DNA of 64,000 nucleotides from Anthoceros angustus (lineage: Eukaryota; Streptophyta; Anthocerotopsida; Anthocerotales; Anthocerotaceae): NCBI GenBank assembly GCA_010909165.1, contig MU008162.1:1-64000 (forward strand). Direction: 5' to 3'. Under the pieces are notes generated by a model. It saw nothing but the letters and a program-made list of their open reading frames with translations, was not told the DNA's origin and made no database searches. The translations under genes were made by a program, and so were the position numbers. Shown in pieces: positions 1 to 10,784 of the stretch (the stretch's first letter is position 1; each line of letters opens with the position of its first letter).

Positions 1-913
1 GATGATGAAGACAACTTCGCACATGTAACTTATGAAGGTCGATGGCCATCGCATTCCACGATATCGTCTATGCAATCTTATTACGGAAATTTGCATGATG
101 CAAAGGTTGAGGCATTATGGATGGACAAGTGGCTCCTAGCCTACATCCATGGCGACAAAGCGGAGTTCCATATTTTGGAGAGTGGGAAAAATCCACTAAT
201 GAAATTTTGAAGGATCTCGTAAACGATCTTTCCTTCTTTGGGAAGTCTCAAATGTACCATAGAGATTTTAAAAGTGAAAACCTTTTATAACATAGCTGAA
301 AACACTTGCTGCATACTTGTGATTGACCCACCATCGGGAAAAATTGAAACAATTTGATGCAAGTGACGGTCGATTGACTGGATGAGCAATGGGCGCCATT
401 CACTTACAAACAACCTTTCTAGCAGATGTTATGGATGAAGCACTACCTTTGGGAGCACTATTTGAAGAACACGATGAAGTGGAACCTCGGGATCCTCCGA
501 GTTATCCAAACGTCCACTACAATACTAGTTATCCTTGGTTTGAAGTAACGATCTTCCTCGGAGAGAGACAATGCATTGTGGACAACTTGTCAAGTTGCAT
601 TTCGCTTCTTTGGATGGCCAAAGAGTTCAACGCTGCTTTTTGTTGTCCGATCCTTCATCACATTTATGGTTGTTTTGTTTGAAGCAAGTGCAAATGAAGT
701 GGTTGTTTCACAAATCCAATGAGGAGTTTTATTTTAGTACTCCAAGTAGAGATGGTGTGCAAGCATCTATGCCTTAGATGCACTCTCCTCAAAACCATAG
801 GAAGGGTGTAGCAAATTGTGTGCTCACCATGAAATACAAAAAGGAACACCATCAATCAATTGCACTTATTTTGTGATATGCTGTTAGAAGTAGGGGAATT
901 AGTTTAACCTACC
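1..913 (+). pseudogene. UAS-UBX protein gene, 3' part (array unit 0)
   Basis: This is the same sequence as the U segment of the large array, entered about 350 bp into it. The UAS (thioredoxin-like) region lies at about 75-370 and the UBX region at about 580-870. Readable pieces include the linker VMDEALPLGALFEEHDEVEP and the UBX stretch MKWLFHKSNEEFYFSTPSRD. UAS-UBX proteins are adaptors of the Cdc48/p97 segregase in known plants; that role is family knowledge only. Frames break at short CG-rich spots. It differs from most copies by 'attatggatgg' where they have 'attaaggatgg'. The copy stops abruptly at 913, where the LTR-like block should start in direct orientation. Confidence 0.72.
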
Positions 914-1030
914 TTGCACAACAAAGCAAGATGAAATTAATTAAAATCGATGACAAAATTATCTTAAATACATGTAACGCGGTGTTGTAATGACCGTTCA
1001 CGATTAACCTAAATATTAAAAAAGTAATCC
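914..1030 (-). repeat. Inverted fragment of the array's LTR-like block
   Basis: In the array, 'tttaacctacc' is followed by an AT-rich block ending near 'tgttgtgcaa'. Here the same 'tttaacctacc' is followed by the reverse complement of that block, beginning 'ttgcacaacaaagcaagatg' and ending 'aaaaaagtaatcc'. About 115 bp are inverted. The sequence after 1030 no longer belongs to the array. Confidence 0.85.
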
Positions 1031-2045
1031 CTACTGTGATGCCGCACAGAGGCGATCGTCATGCTGACTGGTTGCCTTCAAGTCCCTGCAAGAGCAATTC
1101 TTTACCATCAAGTCGGATTCATGACTCCTTCTGTCCTCCAAGCTCCAATGGACCTTACCTACCTCATCCTTGGCACCATCTAAGTCCTTCCGTAGGGTGC
1201 ACTTCTCTTCCTTTAAGTCTCAAATTTTAAGAGTTTGAGCAGCCAACGCTTGATCATTCGTCTCTTTCAACTCCTTGGCCTTCCTTTCTCCTTCTTTTTC
1301 TGGCTCTAAAGCCACCTCCAGCTCCATGGATCTCTCCGTGGCTTCACAGGTTTGCCTAACCCTCACTTCCCTCGCATCTATGGCCTTCAACAATGAAGCA
1401 GATAGCTCATCCACTTGCTTCCGCGGTTCCTTCACTTCCCTTTGAGCCTCTGTCGCCTCCTTAGTGAGAGTCCCCACCCTAGCCTCAAATTGGCAGCTTT
1501 AGCCTCAACAGCATTTATACTCTCCTAGCTCTTAGCCTCTTTTTTCCGTGCTGCTGCTTCCCAGGCCTTGCTCGCCCTCAACTCTCCTTGGCCTTCCACC
1601 AAGGCATTTGCCACCTTCGTGGCCTCATGAATATTGACCTGGCTTAGGGTTCCACAAAGCCGGAGCATTTATCCTATCATTCCCAACTTATGCCTCATAG
1701 CCTGGCAATTTGTAGGTTCCACCAGCCCAAAGATGGCATCACCTCTCCCACTCATCTCATGGCAAGGCACATTCCCGCCATGTCCATCCCCGTCTCCTAT
1801 CATGGTCCCATTCGCGAATGCTCCTCTTGGAGCAAGCCTCCTCCTAGGTGCCAGTCTACTCCGTGCTCTCATGCCTCATGGCTGTCACCCTCGGGGTCCT
1901 TCCTCTCCCTACGAGGACATCGCCCCCTGTAGCTCGTCTCTAGTGAGGAGCCATACCCCACTCACATTCCCCATAATAGGGGTCTACACCCCCTAATCTG
2001 TAGCTAATTGTGCACAAAACAAGGACAAACACATGTTGGACAGAT
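1031..2045 (-). pseudogene. Coiled-coil gag-like remnant of an LTR retrotransposon
   Basis: Read on the minus strand this region gives charged heptad-like protein, best seen in the 85-codon open frame at 1477-1220 (for example KQVDELSASLLKAIDAREVR). Glu/Lys-rich helices continue in neighbouring frames on both sides. No zinc knuckle, protease or pol motif is visible. Long coiled-coil proteins of this kind are common as gag-like products of plant LTR elements; that assignment is inference. It lies directly outside the copia target duplication, so it was one piece with 14650 onward before the copia inserted. Confidence 0.45.
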
Positions 2046-2050
2046 GATAG
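2046..2050. repeat. Target site duplication GATAG, left copy
   Basis: GATAG sits immediately before the TG that opens the left LTR. The same five bases follow the CA that closes the right LTR at 14644. Five base pairs is the usual duplication length for Ty1/copia insertion. Confidence 0.85.
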
Positions 2051-2308
2051 TGAAGGATCGTGTGGCAGCACATGATGGTGGAAAGAGGAGAGGAGAGGAG
2101 GAGGCAAGTGTAACTCTCTCACCTTGAGATGAGGCTTTGGAGGGTATTTATACCCTCCATCAGGCTCCTTTTGTGAAGCTCCAAGAAGCTGGAAGGAGCA
2201 CAAGAAGCTTCCTAGTGATTAGCTTCAGCTAAACTAATGATACTTAATCGACACCCAACTTAGACTAAGTGTATTAGTCTAAGTACATTGGGCTTTAATA
2301 CCCTTACA
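2051..2308 (-). repeat. 3' LTR of the copia element (258 bp)
   Basis: It begins TG at 2051 and ends CA at 2308 on the plus strand. Its last 116 bp match the right LTR (14529-14644) with three substitutions counted by eye. The outer boundary is set by the GATAG duplication and the inner one by the polypurine tract. Confidence 0.88.
2145..2152 (-). promoter_or_regulatory. TATA box in the LTR
   Basis: TATAAATA on the minus strand lies inside the palindrome GGAGGGTATAAATACCCTCC, about 155 bp from the LTR's 5' end. This is a plausible U3 promoter position. The right LTR has lost this part. Confidence 0.6.
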
Positions 2309-2320
2309 ACCTCCCACTTA
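2309..2320 (-). other. Polypurine tract of the copia element
   Basis: The minus strand reads AAGTGGGAGG directly before the LTR start. This is the expected place and composition for the plus-strand primer of reverse transcription. Confidence 0.75.
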
Positions 2321-2429
2321 AAGGCCAATTTACCTTCAGAGGAGAATGGACTACCTCATCTGTCCGAGGTGCAAATTGTCTCAGAGAGTCCCTTGGTAAG
2401 AATATCTAGGTTCGCCGGTGTGAACCTTG

Positions 2430-3800
2430 ACAAGTTGTACCCTCTGTCATCCAACACCTCTCGAATGAAGTGATACTTCACATCCACATGTTTAGTCTTC
2501 GCATGAAACATCGGATTCTTGCCAATTGATAGCACTGCTATCACAATGCAACACCGGCAGCTCAACCTTGATCCCCAAGTCTCCTAAACGAGCAAGCCAT
2601 ATGGCTTCCTTGCAAGCCTCGCTTGTCGCAACATACTCCGTAGATAGCGAATGCACGATCGCAAACGAGATCGCCATGAGATCGCCTGGCACATGAAGAC
2701 ATAACTGATGTGGACCTCCTTTTGTCCATATCCTGATAATCGAGATCTGTACCCAACCACACATGCATCTTCACTACCAAAACATATGCACAAAGCTTTT
2801 GTACCATTCGACATCTCATAACTCCTTTTATCGCCTCCCAATGCTTCTTGCCGTGGTTTGACATAAACTAACCACTCCCACCGCAAAGGCAATGTCGACG
2901 TAGCAATCATTGCATACATCAAACTCCCTACACCGATGAGTATGGGACCTTCTCCATTTCAGCTTTTGTCCTCCTCGTAGCTTGGGCAATCCGCTTGAAA
3001 GTTTCACATATGGAGGCAATGGAGTACCCAATGGCTTCCCTTCTCCATGTTGAAGCACCTCTAATGTATTCCGTCGAGACAAATAAAGCGACGCTTATGT
3101 GTCTCGAATACGCATGCCAAGTATATGGCTCGCCTCCCAAGTCTCATTTCAAAGTGAGCATTCAACTTTGACTTCAACAAATCTCATCAAGATCTGCTCA
3201 AAGAATTAGCATATCATCCACATAGAGGATCAAAATGAGCAAGCTTTGATCCTTAGCTTGTTTCAGATAGAGGCAATGATCCTCATCGCCACGCTTGTAG
3301 CCTTGAGAAAGCATAAATGAGTGGAACTTGTGATACCACCACTGCTTTCAAACCATAAAGGCTCTTCCTCAACCTCGCACACCGATTCTCTTTGCCCTTC
3401 TCAACAAAACCTTCGTTGCATGTAGACTTCCTCTTGAAGGTCACCATGCAAGAATGCCGCCTTGACATCCATCCGCATAAGTTCCATATCATTCCCCGGC
3501 AACCAAAGCAAGAACACATCGCAAAGTTGTCATTTTGACTACGGTGAGAAAATCTCATCAAAGTCAATGCCGTTGTTGCTTGAAACCCTTAGCAACCAAT
3601 CGTGCCTTGTACTTTGGTTTGCCATCATGGTATGACCTTCATCTTGTACACCCATTTGCAGAGTGCCTTCTTATCCTAGGCAACCAACCAACTCCCAAGT
3701 TTGGTTCTTATGCAATAATTCATTTCGATCGCATGGCCTTCTCCCACTTTTTGTTACTCATTGACATGGCCTCTTTGTAAGAAGAGGGTTCCCTAATCTA
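2430..3800 (-). pseudogene. Copia reverse transcriptase and RNase H region
   Basis: In minus-strand order, several frames together give the RT entry motif YKARLVAKGFKQQ, the core MDVKAAFLHGDLQEEVYMQ, then RKSLYGLK, a degraded YVDDM-like site near 3200, and the connection segment LEVLQHGEGKPLGTPL. RNase H follows with NGTKALCICF, RRSTSVMSS-like and SEACKEAIWLARL segments. It ends in the copia signature HAKTKHVDVKYHFIREVL (about 2450-2505). The protein would copy element RNA into DNA in cytoplasmic particles. Several frameshifts and stops make it non-functional as sequenced. No other family has this order and these motifs. Confidence 0.92.
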
Positions 3801-3910
3801 ACATAATCCGAGATGGATCATACCCGAGGTCGTAATCCTCGACCTACGACATGTGCACCTCTATAGGTGCTTGTTCGACTCTTGGTTCATCTATCGGTGG
3901 AGGAATGTGC

Positions 3911-4739
3911 TCACACATTACCACGTATCAACCCATGATGATCATGTCCATCTTCTTGAAGATCACCCTTCGCACCTCCACGCTTGGAGTAGGCTTCCTG
4001 CATCTTGTTCTCATTGAAGAACACGTCGTTTAACAACCTTTCTAGCCTCGGATCCCACAAACGGTATCCCATCTCACAATCACCATAGCCAAGAAAAATA
4101 CATTTCTTGGACTTAGGTGCCAACTTGTCCCAAAACTCTTTTGGAACATGGCAAGATGCCTCACCAAAACACTCGCAGATGCTTGTAGGATGGTTTCTTT
4201 CCGCACCATAGCTCCTCGAACCCGCCATCAACAAATTTTATTAGGAGATCTCGTTAATAAGATGAATCGCAGAGAATCGCTCGCCCAAAACCCATTAGGC
4301 AATCCGTAGTTTGACAACAAAACCACGATCCTCTCCGAATGGTTCGTTTCATCCGCCACCACACCATTTTGTGGAGGAGTATACGCATAATTTTGATTCC
4401 CTTGGAATCATGTAATGACGAAAGCTGAAACATACTTCCACCATTATCCGCCCCTTAGACACTTCAATCGGTGATCGATTCTCTACAAGGGTGACAAATT
4501 TCAAACACACGTAACTTCATCCTTTTTCCTCAAAGGATAAACCCACACCTTGCGTGAGAAATCATCTATGAAAGTGACAAAATAGGGCACCGCCTAATGA
4601 TGATGCGATGAGCATAGGTCCACATACATCACGTGAACCAACTCAAGAGGTTTACTCTATCGCTCTTGTTTGATGTGATGATTTTATACATTTCCCATAT
4701 AAGCAGTGATCACATCGAGAGATCGGAGATTAAACGAGG
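3911..4739 (-). pseudogene. Copia integrase region, cut by the nested element
   Basis: The minus strand shows the second half of the HHCC zinc finger (a CxxC reading DHCLYGK near 4700). Next come the core entry PLELVH, the DDE-core segment YFVTFIDDFSRKVWVYPLR (about 4510-4590) and a PQNGVA-like stretch near 4375. The C-terminal segment PKEFWDKLAPKSKKCIFLGY followed by GYRLWDP lies in the open frame 4234-3911. Integrase inserts the cDNA copy into the chromosome. The first half of the finger lies beyond 12467, separated by the TIR element. Frames shift several times. Confidence 0.9.
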
Positions 4740-4770
4740 AACACGATATAGTTGCAAGGGGTGAATATAC
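4740..4770 (+). repeat. Left terminal inverted repeat
   Basis: The sequence starts aacacgatatagttgcaagg and continues ggtgaatatac. It pairs with the reverse complement of 12439-12467, with a 2-bp indel and one mismatch over about 29 bp. Further AAGGGGTTT motifs follow at about 4773 and 4800. Confidence 0.8.
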
Positions 4771-5462
4771 TGGAAGGGGTTTCTATACAATATACACCAA
4801 AGGGGTTTCAATGGGTTGGGAATCGGTGGTCCACTTCCGTACAATTTCACCTTTGAAAAGTAGGGTGCACCGGCGAAGCATCGGTTTCATGGACCCGGTG
4901 TGTGCATGGTATTAGGAAAGGCGGAACACCGTGGAAGTGTCGAAATAGAGCCCATTAACTTCCCGGTCGGTAGGTCAATCGAACAAAGACTTGGTCATTC
5001 TAGAATTTGACACCATGGTGGGCCTCAAACCCTATGCATCATGTCCCGCCGTACCTGTGAAACTTGAGAGAGGGTATGGACACGGAAAGGGTGGTAGAAA
5101 TCATCCCTATATATGCAACTTTCACATTTTATGGGCGTCATTACATTCGGGTAGGCGGCCGTGCTAGCTGACGACGTTGTACCCACCGGCGATTGATAGT
5201 CGCTAACGGCATTAAGGCTGAGATTCGGCCGCTTTGCGCTTGTAAACTTCCAACCGTGGTTTCAATCGAAACACAATTATCGAGCCTTTTGTTTAGTGTT
5301 GTTGCGACATGACGACCACTAGTGTGGTGTACCATATGAAAAGCGAAAAGACAAGAAAGAGTCGCCCGGTCACTTGGATGTATACGGGTTTTTATTATTC
5401 CCTTCTAGAACAACCATAAACAAAGACAATGTAAAGTCATGTTCGCCCTAGGGTTCTTCCGA
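4771..5462. other. Subterminal region without a recognisable gene
   Basis: Apart from repeated AAGGGGTTT motifs near the TIR, nothing can be assigned. A 64-codon minus-strand open frame at 5335-5141 resembles nothing I know. The region lies downstream of the DDE gene and is probably its 3' end and subterminal DNA. Confidence 0.5.
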
Positions 5463-7149
5463 TTACGAGTTTCCATCAACATCATCCATGTTGTCAATAT
5501 CCGCCTCCTCCTCGCTATTGTTATCGACACATCTTCACCGGCTGGTTCAATCAAGCCGTATCTCGTTTAGCTTCTCCTTTATAGCCCTTTTTGTCGTTGG
5601 CGTATAAATGCTTCCGCGTAGTAAGGTTGAAACCATAGTACAATATTCTTGTATCATTGATGTAAATCTCTTGTATGTTTTGGGGAACACGGTCTTTGAC
5701 CCTTGCCTTGATGACTTCTCCCCGATGCTTGGGCCCTTGTCGCGGACGATGTACTCCTCAACATATCGCCCTTGAAAGCGTCGGTATGTTTCCGCAGTGG
5801 ACCATTAGACTCGGACGGAAAGCATCATGTTTCACTTCCACCACTCTTCCTATCCAAAAGGTCATTGTGCGTGTCAAGTCGAGCATGGAATTGCGATGAA
5901 CATTCCATTTCCAATCTCGACCACATCGCCATTCGATTCGCTCCATTTCTTCTTCTTTGTCGAGCCACTGGTAAGCCCCAAGTACATATCACGCCGTGGA
6001 AGCTCCCTCAATAATGCTTCGTCGAAGGCTTTCATTTGGTAAGCGCAAAGGTCGTATCTTCAACGTCCGACCTAGAAAACCATTTCCGTGGCTTTTGGGC
6101 GCCGAGGCCAATGTTGTTCTCCACGATAACCGCAATCTCATCTGGTCCTCCCAAGGCCTCCCACCACAAATGTTCATCTGCGGCAATATATGCACGCAAG
6201 CGGAGCCCTTCTTTAAGATGGGCCACACCTCTGTTGCCTTTAAACACGGAAGTGAGCCCTTTTTGTCCCTAGACCCGCGGCTAGAGAGGTGATCTTTGTG
6301 ATGTCATTACAGGACGAACTTCAAGAACTCCAAGCCTCCTTGAGTCTCCCATAGCGGAGATGTCGAATATTGCTTGCTTGAATAAGCGTGACTAGACCTC
6401 GCTCCGCCTTGTCCTCCCGTGTTATCTTAAAGCGGTGTTGGAGCGAAAGGTTATTCGGTTCGGATTTGCTGTCGACGAGACCATCTCCTCTTCGATGGGC
6501 CACATATGACAAGTCCGGACCTCGGTGAGAATTTTCCTGGGAGTTGGTGTGTATGCTTTTCGAGAATATCGGATAGCGTGCAATGTGTGCGCTTCCTTGT
6601 GTTTGGGCTTTGAGCGTGAAAACATCGGTCAATCACGTGGGTGTGTGCCCCACTAGCGAAGCCCACCTTCACCTTCCGAAATGTACCCATGTCTACTAAC
6701 ATATTCGGATATGCAAAAGAAGTTGATTTTGTTCTCTCGACAAGTATTGTCCAAGCGCAAGTACAAGACTTTAGGCAATATCCCTTCATAATTGTGCGAA
6801 CATCTTGGATGATGCATATCGTAGATTTGCATCGTTCAAGGTTTGCATAGTGCAAATATCTTTGTCGCTTTATATGTATAGTTATGAACCATGCGACCCA
6901 CCATATGCTGTCGGCACTCCTCACTTAAATTCTTTTGTACGTAAAAATGTGGGATCTCCGTTTTCTTTTGGTCCATCCCATCAATAGCGAGTAACATGTA
7001 CTTGTGGGGCTCAACGTAGCTTTTCGTCCGGTGTTTGGCCATTTTGGCACTTCTGCGATAACCGCGATGTGCCTCAAGCGCATGTTGATATTTCTGCACC
7101 AAACAATATGCGTTTCTTTAGCATCTACCGCCGCCCATGCCGGTACAAT

Positions 7150-7400
7150 CAACTTACGAAGGGAGGGAGAGGCGCCCGGCCGGCGCCTCCTCCTCTCTCC
7201 TCTCTCCTCTCTCCAGGGGCTGCGTGGGGAGGCGCCCGGCCGGCGCCTCCTCCTCATTCCTTATGCGCGCCTATCCCTGATGTCAAGATAGCCATAGTTG
7301 GGGAGGAGGCGGGTGGCGCCTGCTCCCCAACTATGGCTATCTTCACGCCCCATAGAAATAGGGAAGGGAATGGTGGGAAGGGATGCCATACCTTGATCCA
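7150..7400. repeat. GC-rich insertion in the transposase gene
   Basis: A 60-bp tandem pair (7171-7230 and 7231-7290) carries the near-palindrome gcgcccggccggcgcc, followed by a hairpin. On the minus strand it separates the cysteine motif from the segment leading to the DGMDQ motif, where the protein family is continuous. It is therefore an insertion or intron. Confidence 0.6.
7285..7343. repeat. Perfect 21-bp inverted repeat (hairpin)
   Basis: Arms at 7285-7305 and 7323-7343 are exact reverse complements, around a 17-bp GC-rich loop. The arm begins aagatagccatagttgggg. Confidence 0.9.
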
Positions 7401-7446
7401 CCTTTGAAAAAGTGTTCAATGGTTGCCTTTAACCTGCGCATATCGC

Positions 7447-7520
7447 ACGTAGAAAACTGTTGGACTTAGGTATCTTAACCTGCGCGCCGTGCGAAAACGT
7501 TGGACTTAGGTATCTTAACA
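7447..7520. repeat. Short direct duplication inside the transposase coding region
   Basis: The phrase gttggacttaggtatcttaa occurs twice (about 7459-7478 and 7500-7519), each preceded by a related 'gcgc...gcac/gtgcg...gaaaac' stretch. The protein motif KIPKSN continues to FSTCDM only if one copy is removed. Confidence 0.7.
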
Positions 7521-8200
7521 CTGCTGAAGTGCACCTTCCAGAGCCTTAGAAACCAGGCATATGTAATAGCCCTTGTTTGTGACCGCTCACATTGTCGCTT
7601 GTACTGGGCCCATAGCTCCAACTTCGTGTACGTGTCCGGAAGATTGTATACCTGCGCATTGGGGAGCCGCTCCGCCATGGACATGAAAACGTTGTCCATC
7701 CAGGCAAGTGCATCCTGTGATGATGCTGACAGTTGTGATGGATTTGGTCTCTGGTTATCCCACGAGTTGCCGCACCACCTTTTCAACTCTTCATATACTG
7801 TGAAAACCCCTAAATGCTCGTAGGCAACATCATGGATGTCCAACAAGGTGGGGTTGAACCTTTGTATGAACTCCGCCATCACTTACCACCTTTAAGGGGA
7901 CTCAAGGTGTGTCTCGCTCTTGACGTCCCATGCGTAGGAACCTATACCGATGTTCTTGGAATTTTTCTTTTGTCAATTTCGAACACACATTTGATTCTGC
8001 ATGGCTTCCGAAACTCTCCCGATTGCGTCATCACTTCTTCGCAAAGGCACGGAAGCCCTCCTCCCTGCATGCATCTTCCACGCGATTCTCGATGCAATGA
8101 ATCGCTCAAAGGTTTTGCTTGGAATGTAATAGCGGGAGGAATTCCCCCGATCGTGTCCTGAAGACATCGTCACGCCCTCATCTTCATGGTGCAATGCTTC

Positions 8201-9240
8201 GCCTCATGATCTCCGTCGGAGGGAACAATCCTCGTCTTAGGCTGCGATTGGGTTCCGCCATATTGTCGTGAGGTCTACATTCTCCCCATATCTTCCACGG
8301 AAGGACTTCTCCTAATTGCCGCATATAAGTTAAGGTTCCGTGGGGTCGTGGCACGACAGGGATAGTTGGCGATACCACCGGCTTCAAAAGTGGAATTCCA
8401 CCTCCACTCCTTTTACCTACATGCATGGTTCCCACCACGGTGATGAGAAAAGTTGGGGAAAAGCAGCTATGCCAATGAAACCCAAACGTCTAACCTTACC
8501 TCCAGTGGGCGGTGCGATTCCACCAACATTGCCGGCGCTGGATGGGTTGTCGGATCGCTGCCCATATATGGAAGCGTATGCGCCTCCGATTGTGGTGGGC
8601 GGCCTCTGCGCCATCACTCTTTCTCGATCAAACACCCAACCGTTAGCGTGTATGGATTGAATGGCTGCACATGTGCATTTCAATGACACGGGTAGCCGCA
8701 CCTCTTCGTCTTGGTGTGTCGTAACATCGAAGGGCTACAACTCGGGGGAATAGGCGCTATGGAGAACCTGCAGACAATGGAACAATAGCGACCGCCGCGT
8801 TGAAGAAAGCTACTGAGGTCCCCAATGTCCGCCTTATAGAACAAAGATGTATGAGCACACGAATCGGGATTGTGTGCGGCAATGTCGGCAGCCCTTTCAC
8901 GCCGGGCGCGCGCCACGACATCGGTGTTTAATATCGCACATGGCAAAGGGAATCCCGGATGTGGTTTACGATCCGATGCAAATACACCGGATATCAATCG
9001 GGACAAATATACCTATGCCTTATATCACATATATCACCCTTATGCCTATAAAACCTGCAAGCCCTAATACGAAAAGAGCCAACTTAATCTCGGGGCCCTT
9101 GAGTCGATTCTTTCCACTTGTTCACTCTCGGAAGTTGCGCCCGTCTCCATTGTGTGTGTGCGCTGTGATCGAGTGTGTGTGCGCTGTGATCGCAAGGAGG
9201 GGCCGCTAATCTCTGCGACGCCTCACCCCGCCGCACTGCT
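8201..9240. other. Region upstream of the transposase gene, unassigned
   Basis: Short overlapping frames occur on both strands and none carries a motif I recognise. Minus-strand pieces could be the transposase N-terminus, but I cannot support it. A 20-bp phrase 'gtgtgtgcgctgtgatcg' is repeated at about 9152-9191. Confidence 0.4.
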
Positions 9241-10784
9241 CGTTACATTTGCGGCGGTGCGCGATCGCTGGAATTCGGAGATGGCATCGGGAGGCGTGGC
9301 GGGAAGGAGAAGAATGCCTTTGAGCTGACAGGACCTCCCTTTGCCCAAGCGGAAGAAGGGAGAGGAAGCGAAAGCAGGGACAACAGAGGATGAGTGCGGC
9401 CTAGTGCGCCACAAGGCGAGTGCATCCGGCGGCGGCGGTATGAGCAACCTCGCACAAATCGGCGAATTCCCACGGAGGAGGCGAGTGGTGGGAGGCTCAC
9501 ACCACAACTCGGGAAAGGCAAGCACCACGAGGCGTAGGTGGGTGATGAAGGCGAGAGAAGTGCGGCGCCCGATGCGATTCGATTCAATCGCCCTTCAACT
9601 ACGAGGAGACTATGCATTTCGGAGGTGGCGGCAAGTATCACGAGTATTCGCGTTGTTGAGAAGAATTGGATGATTTGCGGGAAGAGGAACCGGAGGGGCG
9701 AGGATGCGTTTGGACACCTCTGTTCAAGTTGTGGGTGGTGGGATACAAAGATGCTTTGCCTAATCGGAGCCGGCGGGGTGGGTGATTTGGGCAACATTGG
9801 ACATGACCGTTGGGCGGCTGAGCACAACTCCTTGTGGTGAGGAAGCAGACTTCACGACATTGCATCCAAACCCACAGCCTCTGATTGTTCCACGTGACAT
9901 TTGCGGGGTTGATCTTTAAGAAATGTGCACCTTCACGCTTGATCGAGTTATTGAGTCGGCAAGAGACATCGGTGAGTGCATTTGGGTGGCATGTTCTTGG
10001 GTTTCGCTAAGTAATGTGCATCTGGTGTGGCTTATCTTGTCCATCCATGTTGGTTTGCGGTAGAGCAGATGGGCAAAAGTTTCATTGCTCTACTGAGCTC
10101 ACACAGCGTTTTAGCACATAGGCGGGCTATGTCTATTCGCGGATTCTCGGATAGCGAGGCGAGGGGAGGATGATGAGACATCGGTGGAAGCGAGCTTGGT
10201 CCATCGATGAAGACGCGACGATCCGGACATGTTAGGCCATTCGGATGATGACGATGTGGATTCGGATGCACGGTGAAGAGGAGATCGAAGCTGTATAGGA
10301 ATATCTGCTGGCAATTCCATGGATGTGAGCAACGAGCCGGAGGCGGTCAGGCGCCGTGGCGCTGCCGCTCGGCAGTTCGCCGAGTTACCGGGCGGTTCTA
10401 GGGTTTGCAAGGGAGGAGGGGCGAAGGCGCCGGCCGGGCCCCTGGCGATGGGGGCGGGGGGCATTACGCCCTGGCGGACCGAGGGGGTGGAAGGCGCGGC
10501 GTGGCGCGGGTTCTCCTGGCCCAGGTCGGGCAAATAGGGAGGCCATGCGGAGGAGGAGGCGGCCGTGGCCGAGGTCTTGTAGGGGTTCCACCTCAGCCTG
10601 GTCGGGCAAATAGGGAGAGGCCATGCGAGGAGGAGGCCGGCAGCACCTCTCGGGAGGAGCATGAAGCATGTGGGGAAGTGAGGAGGGAGAGGAGGCGGGG
10701 GCCGATGCCATGGACATGGCGGTGGGGAATCCGATGACTATGCATGCATGGAGGAAAGGAAAGGACTTCCCTGCAGATTTCACG
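9241..10784. other. Region upstream of the ParB-like gene, unassigned
   Basis: The stretch 9270-9680 reads on the plus strand as basic, glycine-rich protein (for example PKRKKGEEAKAGTTEDECG), which could be the N-terminal tail of the ParB-like protein. A GC-rich patch at 10390-10660 has a direct repeat, ggtcgggcaaataggga, at about 10524 and 10600. The minus-strand open frame at 9827-9243 looks like a shadow. Confidence 0.4.

Larger units (their letters stand above)
5463..8200 (-). pseudogene. DUF7869-like DDE (RNase H fold) transposase
   Basis: The gene reads on the minus strand in several frames. The best-preserved part (7882-7475) has LKRWCGNSWDNQ and ITYAWFLRLWKVHFSSVKIP, then an FSTCDM cysteine motif. 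The first acidic motif is AIDGMDQKKTEIPHF (about 6960-6982). The second is LYLRLDNTCRENKINF (about 6735-6780). The third is the HTHVID stretch near 6630-6645, preceded by DMGTFRKVKVGF. This D-D-HTHxxD order matches proteins I know as DUF7869, thought to be transposases. The C-terminal part carries a FWIGRVVEVKHD segment, BAH/tudor-like, and an acidic tail ending at 5463. The reading frame is broken by indels, a short duplication (7447-7520) and a GC-rich insertion (7150-7400). The true start is unknown; similarity fades above about 7900. Confidence 0.7.

Noticed and set aside
1634-1996. 120-codon plus-strand frame
   Set aside because: No domain seen. The minus strand carries the coiled-coil continuity from neighbouring sequence.
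4740-4770. CACTA-type transposon ends
   Set aside because: The ends read aacacgata, not CACTA, the protein motifs are of another family, and no clear 3-bp duplication is seen.
9243-9827. 194-codon minus-strand frame
   Set aside because: Low-complexity Ser/Pro/Arg-rich sequence without motif in a GC-rich stretch. The plus strand reads at least as plausibly.
10319-10737. Glycine/arginine-rich plus-strand frames, possible RNA-binding protein
   Set aside because: Repeat-derived GC-rich sequence without RRM or RGG periodicity.
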